Origin: CAVPDE01 sp964580575 | Lineage (GTDB): Bacteria > Desulfobacterota > DSM-4660 > Desulfatiglandales > HGW-15 | Reading direction: 5' to 3' | Length of the DNA stretch: 18,035 nt | Assembly (NCBI GenBank): GCA_964580575.1 | Contig: CAZOLJ010000089.1 | Coordinates: forward strand, 1 to 18,035 | Part shown: piece by piece, positions 1-7,120 of the stretch | Layout: each line of letters starts with the position of its first letter | Numbering within the stretch: position 1 is the first letter of the stretch | Made by a program: the position numbers and the translations under genes | Notes under the pieces: model-generated | Database searches by the model: none | What the model was told of the DNA's origin: nothing | The model's input: only the letters and a program-made list of their open reading frames with translations

Positions 1-78
<78 letters not shown>

Positions 79-93
79 GGGGAAAACTGCGTT

Positions 94-211
94 TTCACTT
101 GTGGCAAATGGCTATTGGCTCTTAGCTACTCAAGAACCCTCAGTACCTTCGGTTTCGCCTTCAGCCGTTAGCAACAAGCCATCAGCTAAAAGTGAATGGC
201 TAAAAGCCATT
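94..211. repeat. 7-bp-period inverted repeat array between two tRNA genes
   Basis: The spacer between the tRNAs carries heptamers in strict phase. The left block 103-130 is GGCAAAT, GGCTATT, GGCTCTT, AGCTACT. The right block 163-211 is AGCCGTT, AGCAACA, AGCCATC, AGCTAAA, AGTGAAT, GGCTAAA, AGCCATT. The segment 94-127 aligns without gaps to the reverse complement of 163-196, with both arms 34 nt long, making a long imperfect hairpin. A second perfect hairpin (GAATGGCT, loop AAA, AGCCATTC; 194-212) sits just beyond the 3' end of tRNA-Val, where it could act in 3' processing or weak termination. There is no coding potential. Confidence 0.7.
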
Positions 212-215
212 CCTC

Positions 216-290
216 TGGTAGGCGGAACAGGATTTGAACCTGCGACCCCCGGCTTGTAAGGCCGATGCTCTCCCGCTGAGCTATCCGCCC
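216..290 (-). tRNA. tRNA-Val (anticodon UAC)
   Basis: On the minus strand the 75-nt cloverleaf has acceptor arms GGGCGGA (284-290) and TCCGCCT (220-226, one terminal G-U pair), discriminator A at 219 and an encoded CCA at 216-218. The D-arm is GCTC/GAGC. The anticodon stem TCGGC/GCCGG encloses loop CTTACAA, so the anticodon is TAC (valine). The T-loop is TTCAAAT. A sigma70-like promoter lies immediately upstream (307-334), so this is the first gene of a Val-Asp tRNA transcript. Confidence 0.95.
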
Positions 291-334
291 AACCTGTAAA
301 AATTTTATTATCTACAGGTTCAAACCCATGTCAA
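291..334 (-). promoter_or_regulatory. tRNA-Val/tRNA-Asp promoter with embedded 8-bp dyad
   Basis: On the minus strand TTGACA (329-334) is followed by a 16-nt spacer and GATAAT (307-312), which places the start site about 10 nt before tRNA-Val. A perfect inverted repeat, AACCTGTA (291-298) and TACAGGTT (313-320), brackets the -10 box. One arm lies in the spacer and the other abuts the first base of the tRNA. The promoter call is strong. A role for the dyad as an operator is only inference. Confidence 0.65.
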
Positions 335-389
335 GCTTTTTGAATTTTCTAAAACCCTCGATTTGGATCTAATAGGCGTTTCACCCTCC

Positions 390-447
390 CCCCGGATCAA
401 GTCCGGGGCAGGCTCTAACCCCTCCCGCTTGGGGAAGTGAGGGGGGC
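390..447. repeat. Two GC-rich palindromes downstream of lon
   Basis: A perfect 7-bp stem CCCCGGA/TCCGGGG (390-396 and 402-408, 5-nt loop) is followed by a second hairpin at about 421-447 built from CCCCTCCC and GGGAGGGG-type arms with a bulge. The second one begins 3 nt past the lon stop codon on the minus strand. Both resemble widespread intergenic REP-type palindromes. Neither is followed by a clear T-tract on the minus strand, but the pair could still end or stabilise the tig-clpP-clpX-lon transcript. Confidence 0.5.
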
Positions 448-450
448 TTT

Positions 451-2895
451 TTAGTGCGCGGTCAGCTCGTCCGACACAGGAGGCTTCTGCTCCTGCATGG
501 CCTCCAGGCAGAAAGGCTCACACTCCTCTTGCAGCGCGAAAAATTCCTCGCCCTCACCCAGAACAAGCGCCTTTTTCAGCACATCGTCCATGTGGGCCAC
601 CGGCAGGAGCTCCACCTTCTTCAGGATCCTTTTGGGAATCTCCTCAATGTCCTTCATGTTCTCTTCGGGAATGATCACCCGATTCACCAGTCCCCTGTGC
701 GCAGCCAGAACCTTTTCCTTGAGGCCGCCGATGGGAAGCACCCTTCCCCTGAGAGTGATCTCGCCGGTCATGGCAAAGTCATGCCTCACGGGCTTTCGGG
801 TGAGCGCCGAAACAATCGACGTGGCCAGCGCGATGCCTGCAGAAGGCCCGTCTTTGGGCGTCGCGCCCTCGGGCACATGGATGTGAATGTCGATGCTCTC
901 GTAAAACTTGTCCGGGAGCTTGAGCTGCCGCGACCTGGACCTCACATAGCTCAAGGCCGCCTGCGCAGACTCCTGCATCACCTCTCCCAGCTTCCCGGTG
1001 AGCACCAGCTTTCCCTTGCCGGGCATGATCGCCACTTCGGTCTGGAGAAGCTCTCCGCCCGTGTCTGTCCACGCAAGGCCCGTGGTCACGCCGATCTGGT
1101 CCAGATCCTCTGTTTTGCCGAAACGGAACTGGATCACGCCCAGGTAGCCGTGAACCGAGTTGGCGTTGATGCTGATCCTGGTCTCTTTGCCCTTCTTCAA
1201 CACTTCCTTGGCCACTTTCCGGCAAATCGAGGCGATTTCCCGCTCCAGGTTTCGAACGCCGGCCTCGCGCGTGTAATTGCGGATAATGGCAAGAATGGCT
1301 TTGTCCGAGAAAGTGATGGCCACATCCTTGAGGCCGTTCTTCTCGACCTGCTTCTTGATGAGGAACTGTTTTGCGATGTTGAGTTTCTCAAGCTCCGTGT
1401 ATCCCGGAAGACGGATGATCTCCATCCTGTCCTGCAGCGGCAGAGGGATATTGTGGAGCGTGTTGGCAGTGGTGATGAACAAGACCTCGGACAGGTCATA
1501 GTCCATATCCAGGTAGTGATCATTGAACATGTTGTTCTGCTCGGGGTCTAGCACTTCGAGAAGCGCTGCAGAGGGGTCGCCCCGGAAGTCCGTGCTCATC
1601 TTGTCCACTTCATCCAGACAGAACACCGGATTCACGGTTTTCGCCTTTCTCACGTACTGGATGATTTTTCCCGGAAGCGCTCCAATGTACGTGCGCCGGT
1701 GCCCTCTGATCTCGGCTTCATCCCTCACGCCGCCAAGGGAAAGACGCACAAAATTGCGGCCTGTGGCCCTGGCAATGGATTTGGCGATGGAGGTCTTGCC
1801 CACGCCCGGGGGACCCACGAGGCAGAGGATGGGGCCGCTGATCTTGTTCGTGAGACCCTGCACCGCCAGGTATTCCAGGATCCTCTCTTTCGGTTTCTTC
1901 AGGCCGTAGTGGTCTTCTTCGAGGATCCGCTCCGCTTCCTCGATGTCGATCTTCTCCCTGGTCCGCTCATCCCAGGGGAGAGCGATGATCCAGTCGATAT
2001 AGTTGCGCACCACCGTGGCTTCGGCGGACATGGGAGACATCATCTTGAGCTTCTTGAACTCCTGCCAGACCTTGGTGTGGGCTTCCTTGGACAGGCGTTT
2101 GCGTTTGATCTTCTTCTCCAATTCGGCCAGTTCCGCCTTGAAGTCGTCCTTGGTGCCCATCTCTTTCTGAATGGCCCGCATCTGCTCATTCAGGTAGTAG
2201 TCCTTCTGGGTCTTCTCCATCTGCTTCTTGACCCGCTTCTTGAGGCGGTTCTCCAGCCTGAGGATGTTGATCTCGTCCCGGAGTTTGTCAAAGAGCTTTT
2301 CAAGCCGCGGATTGAGCCGTTCGACCTGAAGAATCTCCTGCTTGTCCCTGAGCTTCATGGTCACATGGGCTGCAATGGTGTCTGCGAGCCGGCAGGGATC
2401 TTCTATGGAACTTATGGTGGAAACAAGGTCTTTGCCGATCTTCTCGTTCAGCTTCGCATACTCATCGAAGCTCTCGGCAATGGCTCTCATGAGGGCGACG
2501 GAGTGCTCGTCCGCGTCGTCTTCGTAGAACTTCTTCATTTTCACCATGAAGAAGTCCTGGTTGGGCACGAATTCTTCGATCCTCGCTCTCTGTTTCCCTT
2601 CGATCAGCGCCTTGACCGTGCCGTCAGGCAGCCGAAGAAGCTGGAGCACGGTTCCCATGGTTCCGAACAAATAGATATCCTTCTGCGCAGGGGTGTCCAC
2701 CTTGGCATCACGCTGGGCGGAGAGAATGATCTCCTTTTCGTGGGACATGGCCCACTCCAGGGCCTTGATCGACTTATCCCGTCCCACGAACAACGGAACC
2801 ACCATGTGGGGAAACACGACCACATCCCTCAAGGGGAGCAAAGGACACAGGATTTCTTCCATGTCAGGCATTCTCTTTCTGTTCAAATTGAACAT
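451..2895 (-). CDS. lon: ATP-dependent protease La (Lon, LonA type)
   Basis: Lon is a cytoplasmic homo-hexameric AAA+ serine protease that unfolds and degrades misfolded and regulatory proteins. The 814-aa product has an N-terminal substrate-binding domain (about 15-210), a basic coiled-coil linker (about 210-260), and an AAA+ module with Walker A GPPGVGKTS (361-369) and Walker B FCLDEVDK (425-432). The C-terminal protease domain carries the catalytic dyad Ser685 in KDGPSAG and Lys728 in GGLKEK. The length is close to the usual 780-820. The ATG lies one base beyond the clpX stop, with AGGTAGGG upstream, so translation is probably coupled to clpX. Internal ATGs at codons 9 and 12 are possible but have no better ribosome site. 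The acidic tail after about 780 is variable in the family. It is the last gene of the tig-clpP-clpX-lon operon. Confidence 0.97.
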   Translation of the reverse strand: MFNLNRKRMPDMEEILCPLLPLRDVVVFPHMVVPLFVGRDKSIKALEWAMSHEKEIILSAQRDAKVDTPAQKDIYLFGTMGTVLQLLRLPDGTVKALIEGKQRARIEEFVPNQDFFMVKMKKFYEDDADEHSVALMRAIAESFDEYAKLNEKIGKDLVSTISSIEDPCRLADTIAAHVTMKLRDKQEILQVERLNPRLEKLFDKLRDEINILRLENRLKKRVKKQMEKTQKDYYLNEQMRAIQKEMGTKDDFKAELAELEKKIKRKRLSKEAHTKVWQEFKKLKMMSPMSAEATVVRNYIDWIIALPWDERTREKIDIEEAERILEEDHYGLKKPKERILEYLAVQGLTNKISGPILCLVGPPGVGKTSIAKSIARATGRNFVRLSLGGVRDEAEIRGHRRTYIGALPGKIIQYVRKAKTVNPVFCLDEVDKMSTDFRGDPSAALLEVLDPEQNNMFNDHYLDMDYDLSEVLFITTANTLHNIPLPLQDRMEIIRLPGYTELEKLNIAKQFLIKKQVEKNGLKDVAITFSDKAILAIIRNYTREAGVRNLEREIASICRKVAKEVLKKGKETRISINANSVHGYLGVIQFRFGKTEDLDQIGVTTGLAWTDTGGELLQTEVAIMPGKGKLVLTGKLGEVMQESAQAALSYVRSRSRQLKLPDKFYESIDIHIHVPEGATPKDGPSAGIALATSIVSALTRKPVRHDFAMTGEITLRGRVLPIGGLKEKVLAAHRGLVNRVIIPEENMKDIEEIPKRILKKVELLPVAHMDDVLKKALVLGEGEEFFALQEECEPFCLEAMQEQKPPVSDELTAH

Positions 2896-2896
2896 G

Positions 2897-4147
2897 CTAG
2901 GCGTACCCTACCTGGTTCTCGTATAAGTAGAGGGGTGCTCCCTTGCGGTGAATCACCTCTTCGTTGATCACGCATTCCCTGATTCCGTGCATGCTCGGGA
3001 TATCGTACATGATGTCCAGCATGACGGACTCCAGAATGGCCCGAAGACCGCGGGCGCCCGACTTTCGTTTGAGCGCATCTCTGGCAATGGCCTGGAGGGA
3101 CTCCTCCGTGAACTTGAGACTCACGCCTTCCATCTCAAAAAGTTTCTTGTACTGCTTCACGAGCGCGTTCCTCGGCTCCGTGAGAATCCTCGCCAGGGCT
3201 TCCAGACTCAGGTCGTCCAGGGTGGCCAGGATAGGCAGACGGCCGATGAACTCGGGAATCATGCCGTACTTGATCAGGTCTTCAGGCTGAACAAAGGGCA
3301 TGATCTTGTTGATGTCATCCGATTTCTTGCTCTGGATCGTCGCCTCAAAACCCATGGCCCTGCTCTCGATCCTGTTGCGGATGATCTTGTCCAGACCATT
3401 GAAGGTCCCGCCGCACACGAAAAGGATATTGTTCGTGTTGACCTTGACGAAATCCTGCTGCGGGTGCTTTCTTCCGCCCTTGGGCGGAATGCTCGCCATG
3501 GTCCCTTCGATGATCTTCAACAGCGCCTGCTGAACGCCCTCACCGGAGACATCCCGTGTGATGGAGGGGCTGTCGGATTTTCGCGCAATCTTGTCGATCT
3601 CATCAATGTAGACGATGCCTTTGGTCGCAGCCTCCACATCGTAGTCTGCGTTCTGGACGAGGTTGAGGATAATGTTCTCCACGTCCTCGCCCACGTACCC
3701 GGCTTCGGTCAAGGTCGTGGCGTCGGCAATGGTAAAGGGGACCTTGAGGATCTTGGCCAGGGTCTGGGCCAGAAGGGTCTTGCCTGACCCGGTCGGGCCG
3801 ATGAGCAGGATGTTGCTCTTCTGGATCTCAATGCCCTCCATGTCCACCTTGGTGGCGATCCGCTTGTAGTGGTTGTGCACTGCCACGGAAAGAATCCGCT
3901 TGGGCCGTTCCTGCTCGATGACATACTCGTCCAGGATGCCCTTGATCTCGTAGGGCTTGGGAAGCCTGCTGGCCGCGTCCGTGTCGAGCTCCTGGCCGTA
4001 GTCCTCGGCAATAATCTCGTTGCATAATTGGATGCACTCATCGCAAATGTAAACCGAGGGGCCGGCAATGAGTTTTTTCACTTCATCCTGGCTCTTACCG
4101 CAGAAAGAGCACAACAGATCGTCGCTCGAATCATCTTTTCTTTGCAT
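2897..4147 (-). CDS. clpX: ClpX, ATPase/unfoldase subunit of ClpXP
   Basis: ClpX is a hexameric AAA+ unfoldase that recognises tagged proteins and threads them into ClpP. The 416-aa product is full length. It begins with the C4 zinc-binding domain (Cys13, Cys16, Cys35, Cys38). It then shows Walker A GPTGSGKT (117-124), the pore loop GYVG (150-153), Walker B IVYIDEIDK (178-186), the RKH loop (226-228), a ClpP-docking loop that reads MGF (265-267) where IGF is usual, and the sensor-2 motif GARGLR (365-370). The ATG is preceded by TAGGAGAG. The start is 12 nt after the clpP stop, and its own stop is 1 nt from the lon ATG, so clpP, clpX and lon form one translationally packed unit. Confidence 0.97.
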   Translation of the reverse strand: MQRKDDSSDDLLCSFCGKSQDEVKKLIAGPSVYICDECIQLCNEIIAEDYGQELDTDAASRLPKPYEIKGILDEYVIEQERPKRILSVAVHNHYKRIATKVDMEGIEIQKSNILLIGPTGSGKTLLAQTLAKILKVPFTIADATTLTEAGYVGEDVENIILNLVQNADYDVEAATKGIVYIDEIDKIARKSDSPSITRDVSGEGVQQALLKIIEGTMASIPPKGGRKHPQQDFVKVNTNNILFVCGGTFNGLDKIIRNRIESRAMGFEATIQSKKSDDINKIMPFVQPEDLIKYGMIPEFIGRLPILATLDDLSLEALARILTEPRNALVKQYKKLFEMEGVSLKFTEESLQAIARDALKRKSGARGLRAILESVMLDIMYDIPSMHGIRECVINEEVIHRKGAPLYLYENQVGYA

Positions 4148-4159
4148 ACCGCTTCTCTC

Positions 4160-4762
4160 CTAAGCCTTCGGCCCCTTTCCCATGTCCCGCTCTGTTATGA
4201 TCCGATCCACAATACCGTACCTCAGAGCCTCTTCTGCATCCATAAAATAATCACGTTCCGTGTCCTGGCGAATCTTTTCCATGCTCTGCCCGGTGTGCTT
4301 GAACAGGATTTTATGGATAAGCTCTTTGATCTTCATGATTTCCTTGGCCTGGATGTCAATATCCGTGGCCTGTCCCTGAACCCCGCCCAGGGGCTGATGA
4401 ATCATGACCCTGGCGTGAGGCAGGGCATATCGTTTGCCTTTTGCACCCGCGGCGAGCAGGAGAGCGCCCATGCTCGTGGCCTGGCCCATGCAAATCGTCG
4501 CAATGTCCGGCCTGATGTACTGCATCGTGTCGTATATAGCCAATCCGGCTGTCACTGACCCGCCCGGGGAATTAATGTAGAGGTTGATGTCCTTGTCCGG
4601 ATCTTCTGATTCCAGGAAAAGCATCTGGGCGATGACCGTGTTGGCCATGCTGTCTTGAACCTGCTCGCCCATGAAAATGATCCGGTCCTTCAAAAGCCTT
4701 GAGTAGATGTCATAGGCCCGCTCGCCGCGGCTCGATTGTTCTATTACTATGGGTATCAGCAT
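4160..4762 (-). CDS. clpP: ClpP, proteolytic subunit of ClpXP
   Basis: ClpP is a serine peptidase that forms a double-heptamer barrel and degrades polypeptides fed in by ClpX. The 200-aa product carries the complete catalytic triad: Ser97 in GQATSMGA, His122 in MIHQPLGG, and Asp171 in the TERDYFM segment. The oligomerisation and head-domain sequences NSPGGSV (64-70) and QATDIDIQAKEI (131-142) are also present. The N-terminus MLIPIVIEQ matches mature ClpP, so little or no propeptide is expected. The ribosome site is modest (AAAGAGAA before the ATG). A 58-nt leader separates it from tig and contains a nested inverted repeat. clpX follows after 12 nt. Confidence 0.97.
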   Translation of the reverse strand: MLIPIVIEQSSRGERAYDIYSRLLKDRIIFMGEQVQDSMANTVIAQMLFLESEDPDKDINLYINSPGGSVTAGLAIYDTMQYIRPDIATICMGQATSMGALLLAAGAKGKRYALPHARVMIHQPLGGVQGQATDIDIQAKEIMKIKELIHKILFKHTGQSMEKIRQDTERDYFMDAEEALRYGIVDRIITERDMGKGPKA

Positions 4763-4790
4763 ATTTTCTCTTTAACGCGAAAAGGAAACA

Positions 4791-4828
4791 GGGGATAAAA
4801 AATATAATCGTTTTGAAACGTTATCCCC
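4791..4828 (-). promoter_or_regulatory. Nested inverted repeat across the tig stop codon and clpP leader
   Basis: GGGGATAA (4791-4798) and TTATCCCC (4821-4828) form a perfect 8-bp inverted repeat with a 22-nt loop. The loop contains a smaller CGTT/AACG stem and an AT-rich stretch. The tig stop codon (4821-4823) lies inside one arm. In the transcript this would fold between tig and clpP and could tune clpP translation, RNA processing or partial termination. No function is proven. Confidence 0.4.
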
Positions 4829-6140
4829 GGGGAGCGTCTTTAATTAGGGCTGCTTCGACCTCCCTGATCTTAGCACCCTTAACCAGATAATTCAAGGTCT
4901 TTTCCTCCAGGAGCCGGTCTCTGAACCCTTCCAGAAGACCCTTGGCCTCGTAATACTGGCGGACGACCTTGGGATCCTGGCCGATTCCATTAGCCAGGGC
5001 AGCAAAGCCCTCATCTACTTCGATCTCGGAAAGAGACAAATCATTCTTCCTGGCTATCTCGCCCAGGATTAGCAAATCCTTGACCCGTTTCTCGGAAGCA
5101 GGCAGGAAATCCTCCCTCACCTTCTGTTCCGTGAGCCCGGATTTCTCAAAACTCGAACCCATGCGGAGAAGATTTTGTTTAACCGTTTCAACTGCGTACT
5201 TCATTTCAGAATCCACGAGGCTCTCAGGGAGATCAAAGCTCACCGTGGCACCTATCTTGTCAAGGAGCCTTTTCTTGAGCTCGCGGTCCACTCTCTTTTC
5301 TTCCCTGGCTTTTATGTCTTCCCTGATCCTGTTCTTCAAGGTTTCAAGGTCATTGAAATCAGCGCCAAGGCTTTTGGCGAAATCGTCATTCAATTCGGGA
5401 GACTCCATGATTTTCACATCAGTCACTTTGACTTTGAAGAGAACTTTTTTTCCCGCAAGCTTCGCGTTGGCGTGGTCCTGTGCAAAATCCACCCTGATCT
5501 CAGTAGATTCTCCTGTTTTCAAGCCCAGAAGGCCCTTCTCGAATTCAGGATGGAACTGGTTGCTCCCCACCCTGACCAAGAAGTTCTGCGCTTTCATTCC
5601 TTCAATGGGCTTTTCCCCTTCAAAGGCCTCGTACTCCAGGATGGCGCAGTCCTCGTTCCGGATGCCCCGATCTTCTTCAAGCGGCTGGAGGCGAGAGTTG
5701 ACCCGCCTGATCTCCTCGATCTGGCTGTTCACAACCTCTTCGCTGACGGAAACAAGTTCTTTGTCCACCTCAAGGCCCATGTAGTCCTTCAGTTCAAACT
5801 CAGGCCGCACCTCCATGAGGGCTACATATTTGTATCCCTCCCCCCCTTTCAGATATTCATTCTCTATGACCGGCATGGCCACAGGAAATACTTTGGTTTC
5901 CTCAAAGGCCTGCGGCAAGGTCTCGCTCAGGAGCCCTCGTTTCACTTCCTGGGTCACCTGGTCCCCGAAATATCTTTGCAGGATGTTGCGGGGCACTTTC
6001 CCAGGCCGAAAACCGTCCACTTTGGCCCTCTTTTTGAGCTCCCTGTAAGCCTCCTCGATTTTCCTGTCGACCTCCGCCGCCTCAACTTCTACGGTCAGCC
6101 TCTTTTTTACCGGTGTAATCTGTTCAATGCTCGCTTTCAT
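4821..6140 (-). CDS. tig: Trigger factor, ribosome-associated chaperone
   Basis: Trigger factor docks at the ribosomal exit tunnel, shields nascent chains and has peptidyl-prolyl isomerase activity. The 439-aa product has the ribosome-docking signature GFRPGKVP (43-50) in the N-terminal domain. An FKBP-like PPIase domain follows (about 163-245, including GSNQFHPEFEKGLLG). The long helical C-terminal arms domain (about 250-430) makes up the rest. The length is typical (about 430-450). The ATG is preceded by GAGGAAGA. It is the first gene of the tig-clpP-clpX-lon operon, an order conserved in many bacteria, and lies about 115 nt downstream of a consensus promoter. Confidence 0.96.
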   Translation of the reverse strand: MKASIEQITPVKKRLTVEVEAAEVDRKIEEAYRELKKRAKVDGFRPGKVPRNILQRYFGDQVTQEVKRGLLSETLPQAFEETKVFPVAMPVIENEYLKGGEGYKYVALMEVRPEFELKDYMGLEVDKELVSVSEEVVNSQIEEIRRVNSRLQPLEEDRGIRNEDCAILEYEAFEGEKPIEGMKAQNFLVRVGSNQFHPEFEKGLLGLKTGESTEIRVDFAQDHANAKLAGKKVLFKVKVTDVKIMESPELNDDFAKSLGADFNDLETLKNRIREDIKAREEKRVDRELKKRLLDKIGATVSFDLPESLVDSEMKYAVETVKQNLLRMGSSFEKSGLTEQKVREDFLPASEKRVKDLLILGEIARKNDLSLSEIEVDEGFAALANGIGQDPKVVRQYYEAKGLLEGFRDRLLEEKTLNYLVKGAKIREVEAALIKDAPRG

Positions 6141-6261
6141 TTCTTCCTCGTGTTTGTTTGCCCGGCATCATCCGATCAACTCTGGCGGATTTTCCGGAGG
6201 GACCCTGGATGAGTCGCCATGAAAGTAAGAATCCTTCCTCAGTAAATCAAGCAAAACATTG

Positions 6262-6289
6262 ATTATATAAACAACCGACGCAATGTCAA
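6262..6289 (-). promoter_or_regulatory. Consensus sigma70-type promoter of the tig-clpP-clpX-lon operon
   Basis: On the minus strand a perfect TTGACA (6284-6289) is separated by 16 nt from a perfect TATAAT (6262-6267). Transcription would start near 6255, giving a leader of about 115 nt before the tig ATG. No heat-shock-type promoter or CIRCE dyad was noticed near it, which suggests strong basal expression. Heat control elsewhere in the operon is not excluded. Confidence 0.75.
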
Positions 6290-6360
6290 ACTCCAAATTT
6301 CCCTGTCGTGCACCCATTGCGCCTCGAACATATAGCATTGAGCACTGGTCATTGACTGAT

Positions 6361-6460
6361 AGGGACAAAGGGGCAAAGGCACAAAGCAGAATGACAAGTT
6401 GCACATAATCCCTTGTCCCTCTATTTCTTTGTGCCTCTGTGCCTTTATCCCTATGTCCCT
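6361..6460. repeat. 8-bp-period inverted repeat array upstream of tig
   Basis: The right block 6413-6460 holds six octamers in strict phase: TTGTCCCT, CTATTTCT, TTGTGCCT, CTGTGCCT, TTATCCCT, ATGTCCCT. The left block 6361-6386 holds three in the opposite orientation: AGGGACAA, AGGGGCAA, AGGCACAA, then AG. The two blocks pair imperfectly around a central segment of about 26 nt. The array lies between the 98-aa gene (stop at 6570) and the tig promoter, both on the minus strand. Weak open frames running through it are repeat-derived and are not called as genes. Confidence 0.7.
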
Positions 6461-6569
6461 TGTAGTTCTTGGTGCCTGCCCGAGAGCAGAAAAGCATCCT
6501 GGAATATTCGTCTCAAATACGGATTGATGTCTGGGATAGGCCGCAATGCGTTGGGAAGGGGCTGGACAG

Positions 6570-6866
6570 TTATTCCGTGCCCTTTTTCTTGAGCAGTTCG
6601 ATGAAGGTTTCCAGATTCTCCTGAGAGCCAAAAACCTCCTGATACATTTTCTCGCTCCAGGCCGTGAGCCCTGCCTTGAATATCCTGTGAATCACTTCGT
6701 CCGCCTTCTCAGGGCCCTCGCTCTTCGCGAGCTGATAGAGCAATTCCTCAGGAACACGCACTGGATAGACTGCGGCCGCAGCATTCGTGTCCGCCTTGAG
6801 GTATTCCTGAACGCTCTTGAGGATTCTGAGATGGTAGTATTTTTTCCGAAACTCTTTTTCGTCCAT
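6570..6866 (-). CDS. Hypothetical protein, 98 aa
   Basis: The family was not recognised. The product is soluble, has no signal peptide or membrane segment, is rich in charged residues (Lys/Glu) and looks mostly helical. The N-terminal KKYYHLRILKSVQEYL and C-terminal ENLETFIELLKKKG segments look like amphipathic helices, separated by an Ala-rich stretch (about 29-33). The ATG has AAGGACC upstream. A near-perfect promoter (TTGACT-N17-TATAAT, 6890-6918) lies just before it, which strongly supports a real gene. It is monocistronic as far as can be seen, and is divergent from the FmdB-like gene. The FmdB-NEW3-ABC operon lies on the other side of the shared upstream gap. A small DNA- or RNA-binding role is possible but not shown. 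Confidence 0.7.
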   Translation of the reverse strand: MDEKEFRKKYYHLRILKSVQEYLKADTNAAAAVYPVRVPEELLYQLAKSEGPEKADEVIHRIFKAGLTAWSEKMYQEVFGSQENLETFIELLKKKGTE

Positions 6867-6889
6867 GATCCAAGGTCCTTGTGTTTTGA

Positions 6890-6918
6890 ATTATAAAGGT
6901 CCCTGGTTTTGAAGTCAA
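6890..6918 (-). promoter_or_regulatory. Promoter of the 98-aa hypothetical gene
   Basis: On the minus strand TTGACT (6913-6918) is followed by a 17-nt spacer and a perfect TATAAT (6890-6895). Transcription should begin about 15-20 nt before the ATG at 6866, leaving a very short leader. Confidence 0.7.
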
Positions 6919-6947
6919 CCTTTCGATCCCTCGGGAGGGCCCCAGCG

Positions 6948-7020
6948 AAAGGCCTTGTTCAAACAGAAGATTTTTCAGGGGCCTTTTATCTCTTTACAAA
7001 AAAATTTTTTTGATTAAATT
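6948..7020 (+). promoter_or_regulatory. Possible promoter and upstream dyad for the FmdB-NEW3-ABC operon
   Basis: TTTACA (6993-6998), a 16-nt AT-rich spacer and TAAATT (7015-7020) form a moderate promoter match about 100 nt before the FmdB-like ATG. Just upstream is a perfect 7-bp inverted repeat AAAGGCC/GGCCTTT (6948-6954 and 6980-6986). The very AT-rich tract 6997-7032 stands out against GC-rich neighbours. The rest of the gap 6919-7120 shows nothing else. Confidence 0.35.
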
Positions 7021-7120
7021 AATTCGAATTTAGTTGTGCCTGCATCGTAGTCAAGAAACCAAACTGAAGGCCAGGGTTTCTAAGATTCCGTTACAGGGAC
7101 ACCAGAGTTCATTCTTCATT

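Noticed and set aside
94..211. CRISPR-like reading of the regularly spaced units
   Set aside because: The units are 7 bp without separate spacers, are degenerate and inverted, and no cas genes are present. It is a short-period array, not CRISPR.
454..2967. Long open frames on the plus strand opposite lon (about 365 and 422 codons)
   Set aside because: They lie antisense to an intact lon gene, have Arg/Leu/His-rich composition typical of GC-rich shadow frames, and show no domain.
5175..6212. 345-codon plus-strand frame opposite tig
   Set aside because: Antisense shadow of an intact trigger factor gene, with no ribosome site and low-complexity Phe/Leu/His content.
6168..6631. Minus-strand frames of 109 and 122 codons across the gap upstream of tig
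   Set aside because: They run through the octamer repeat array and the tig promoter, and one overlaps the end of the 98-aa gene. No coherent protein features are visible.
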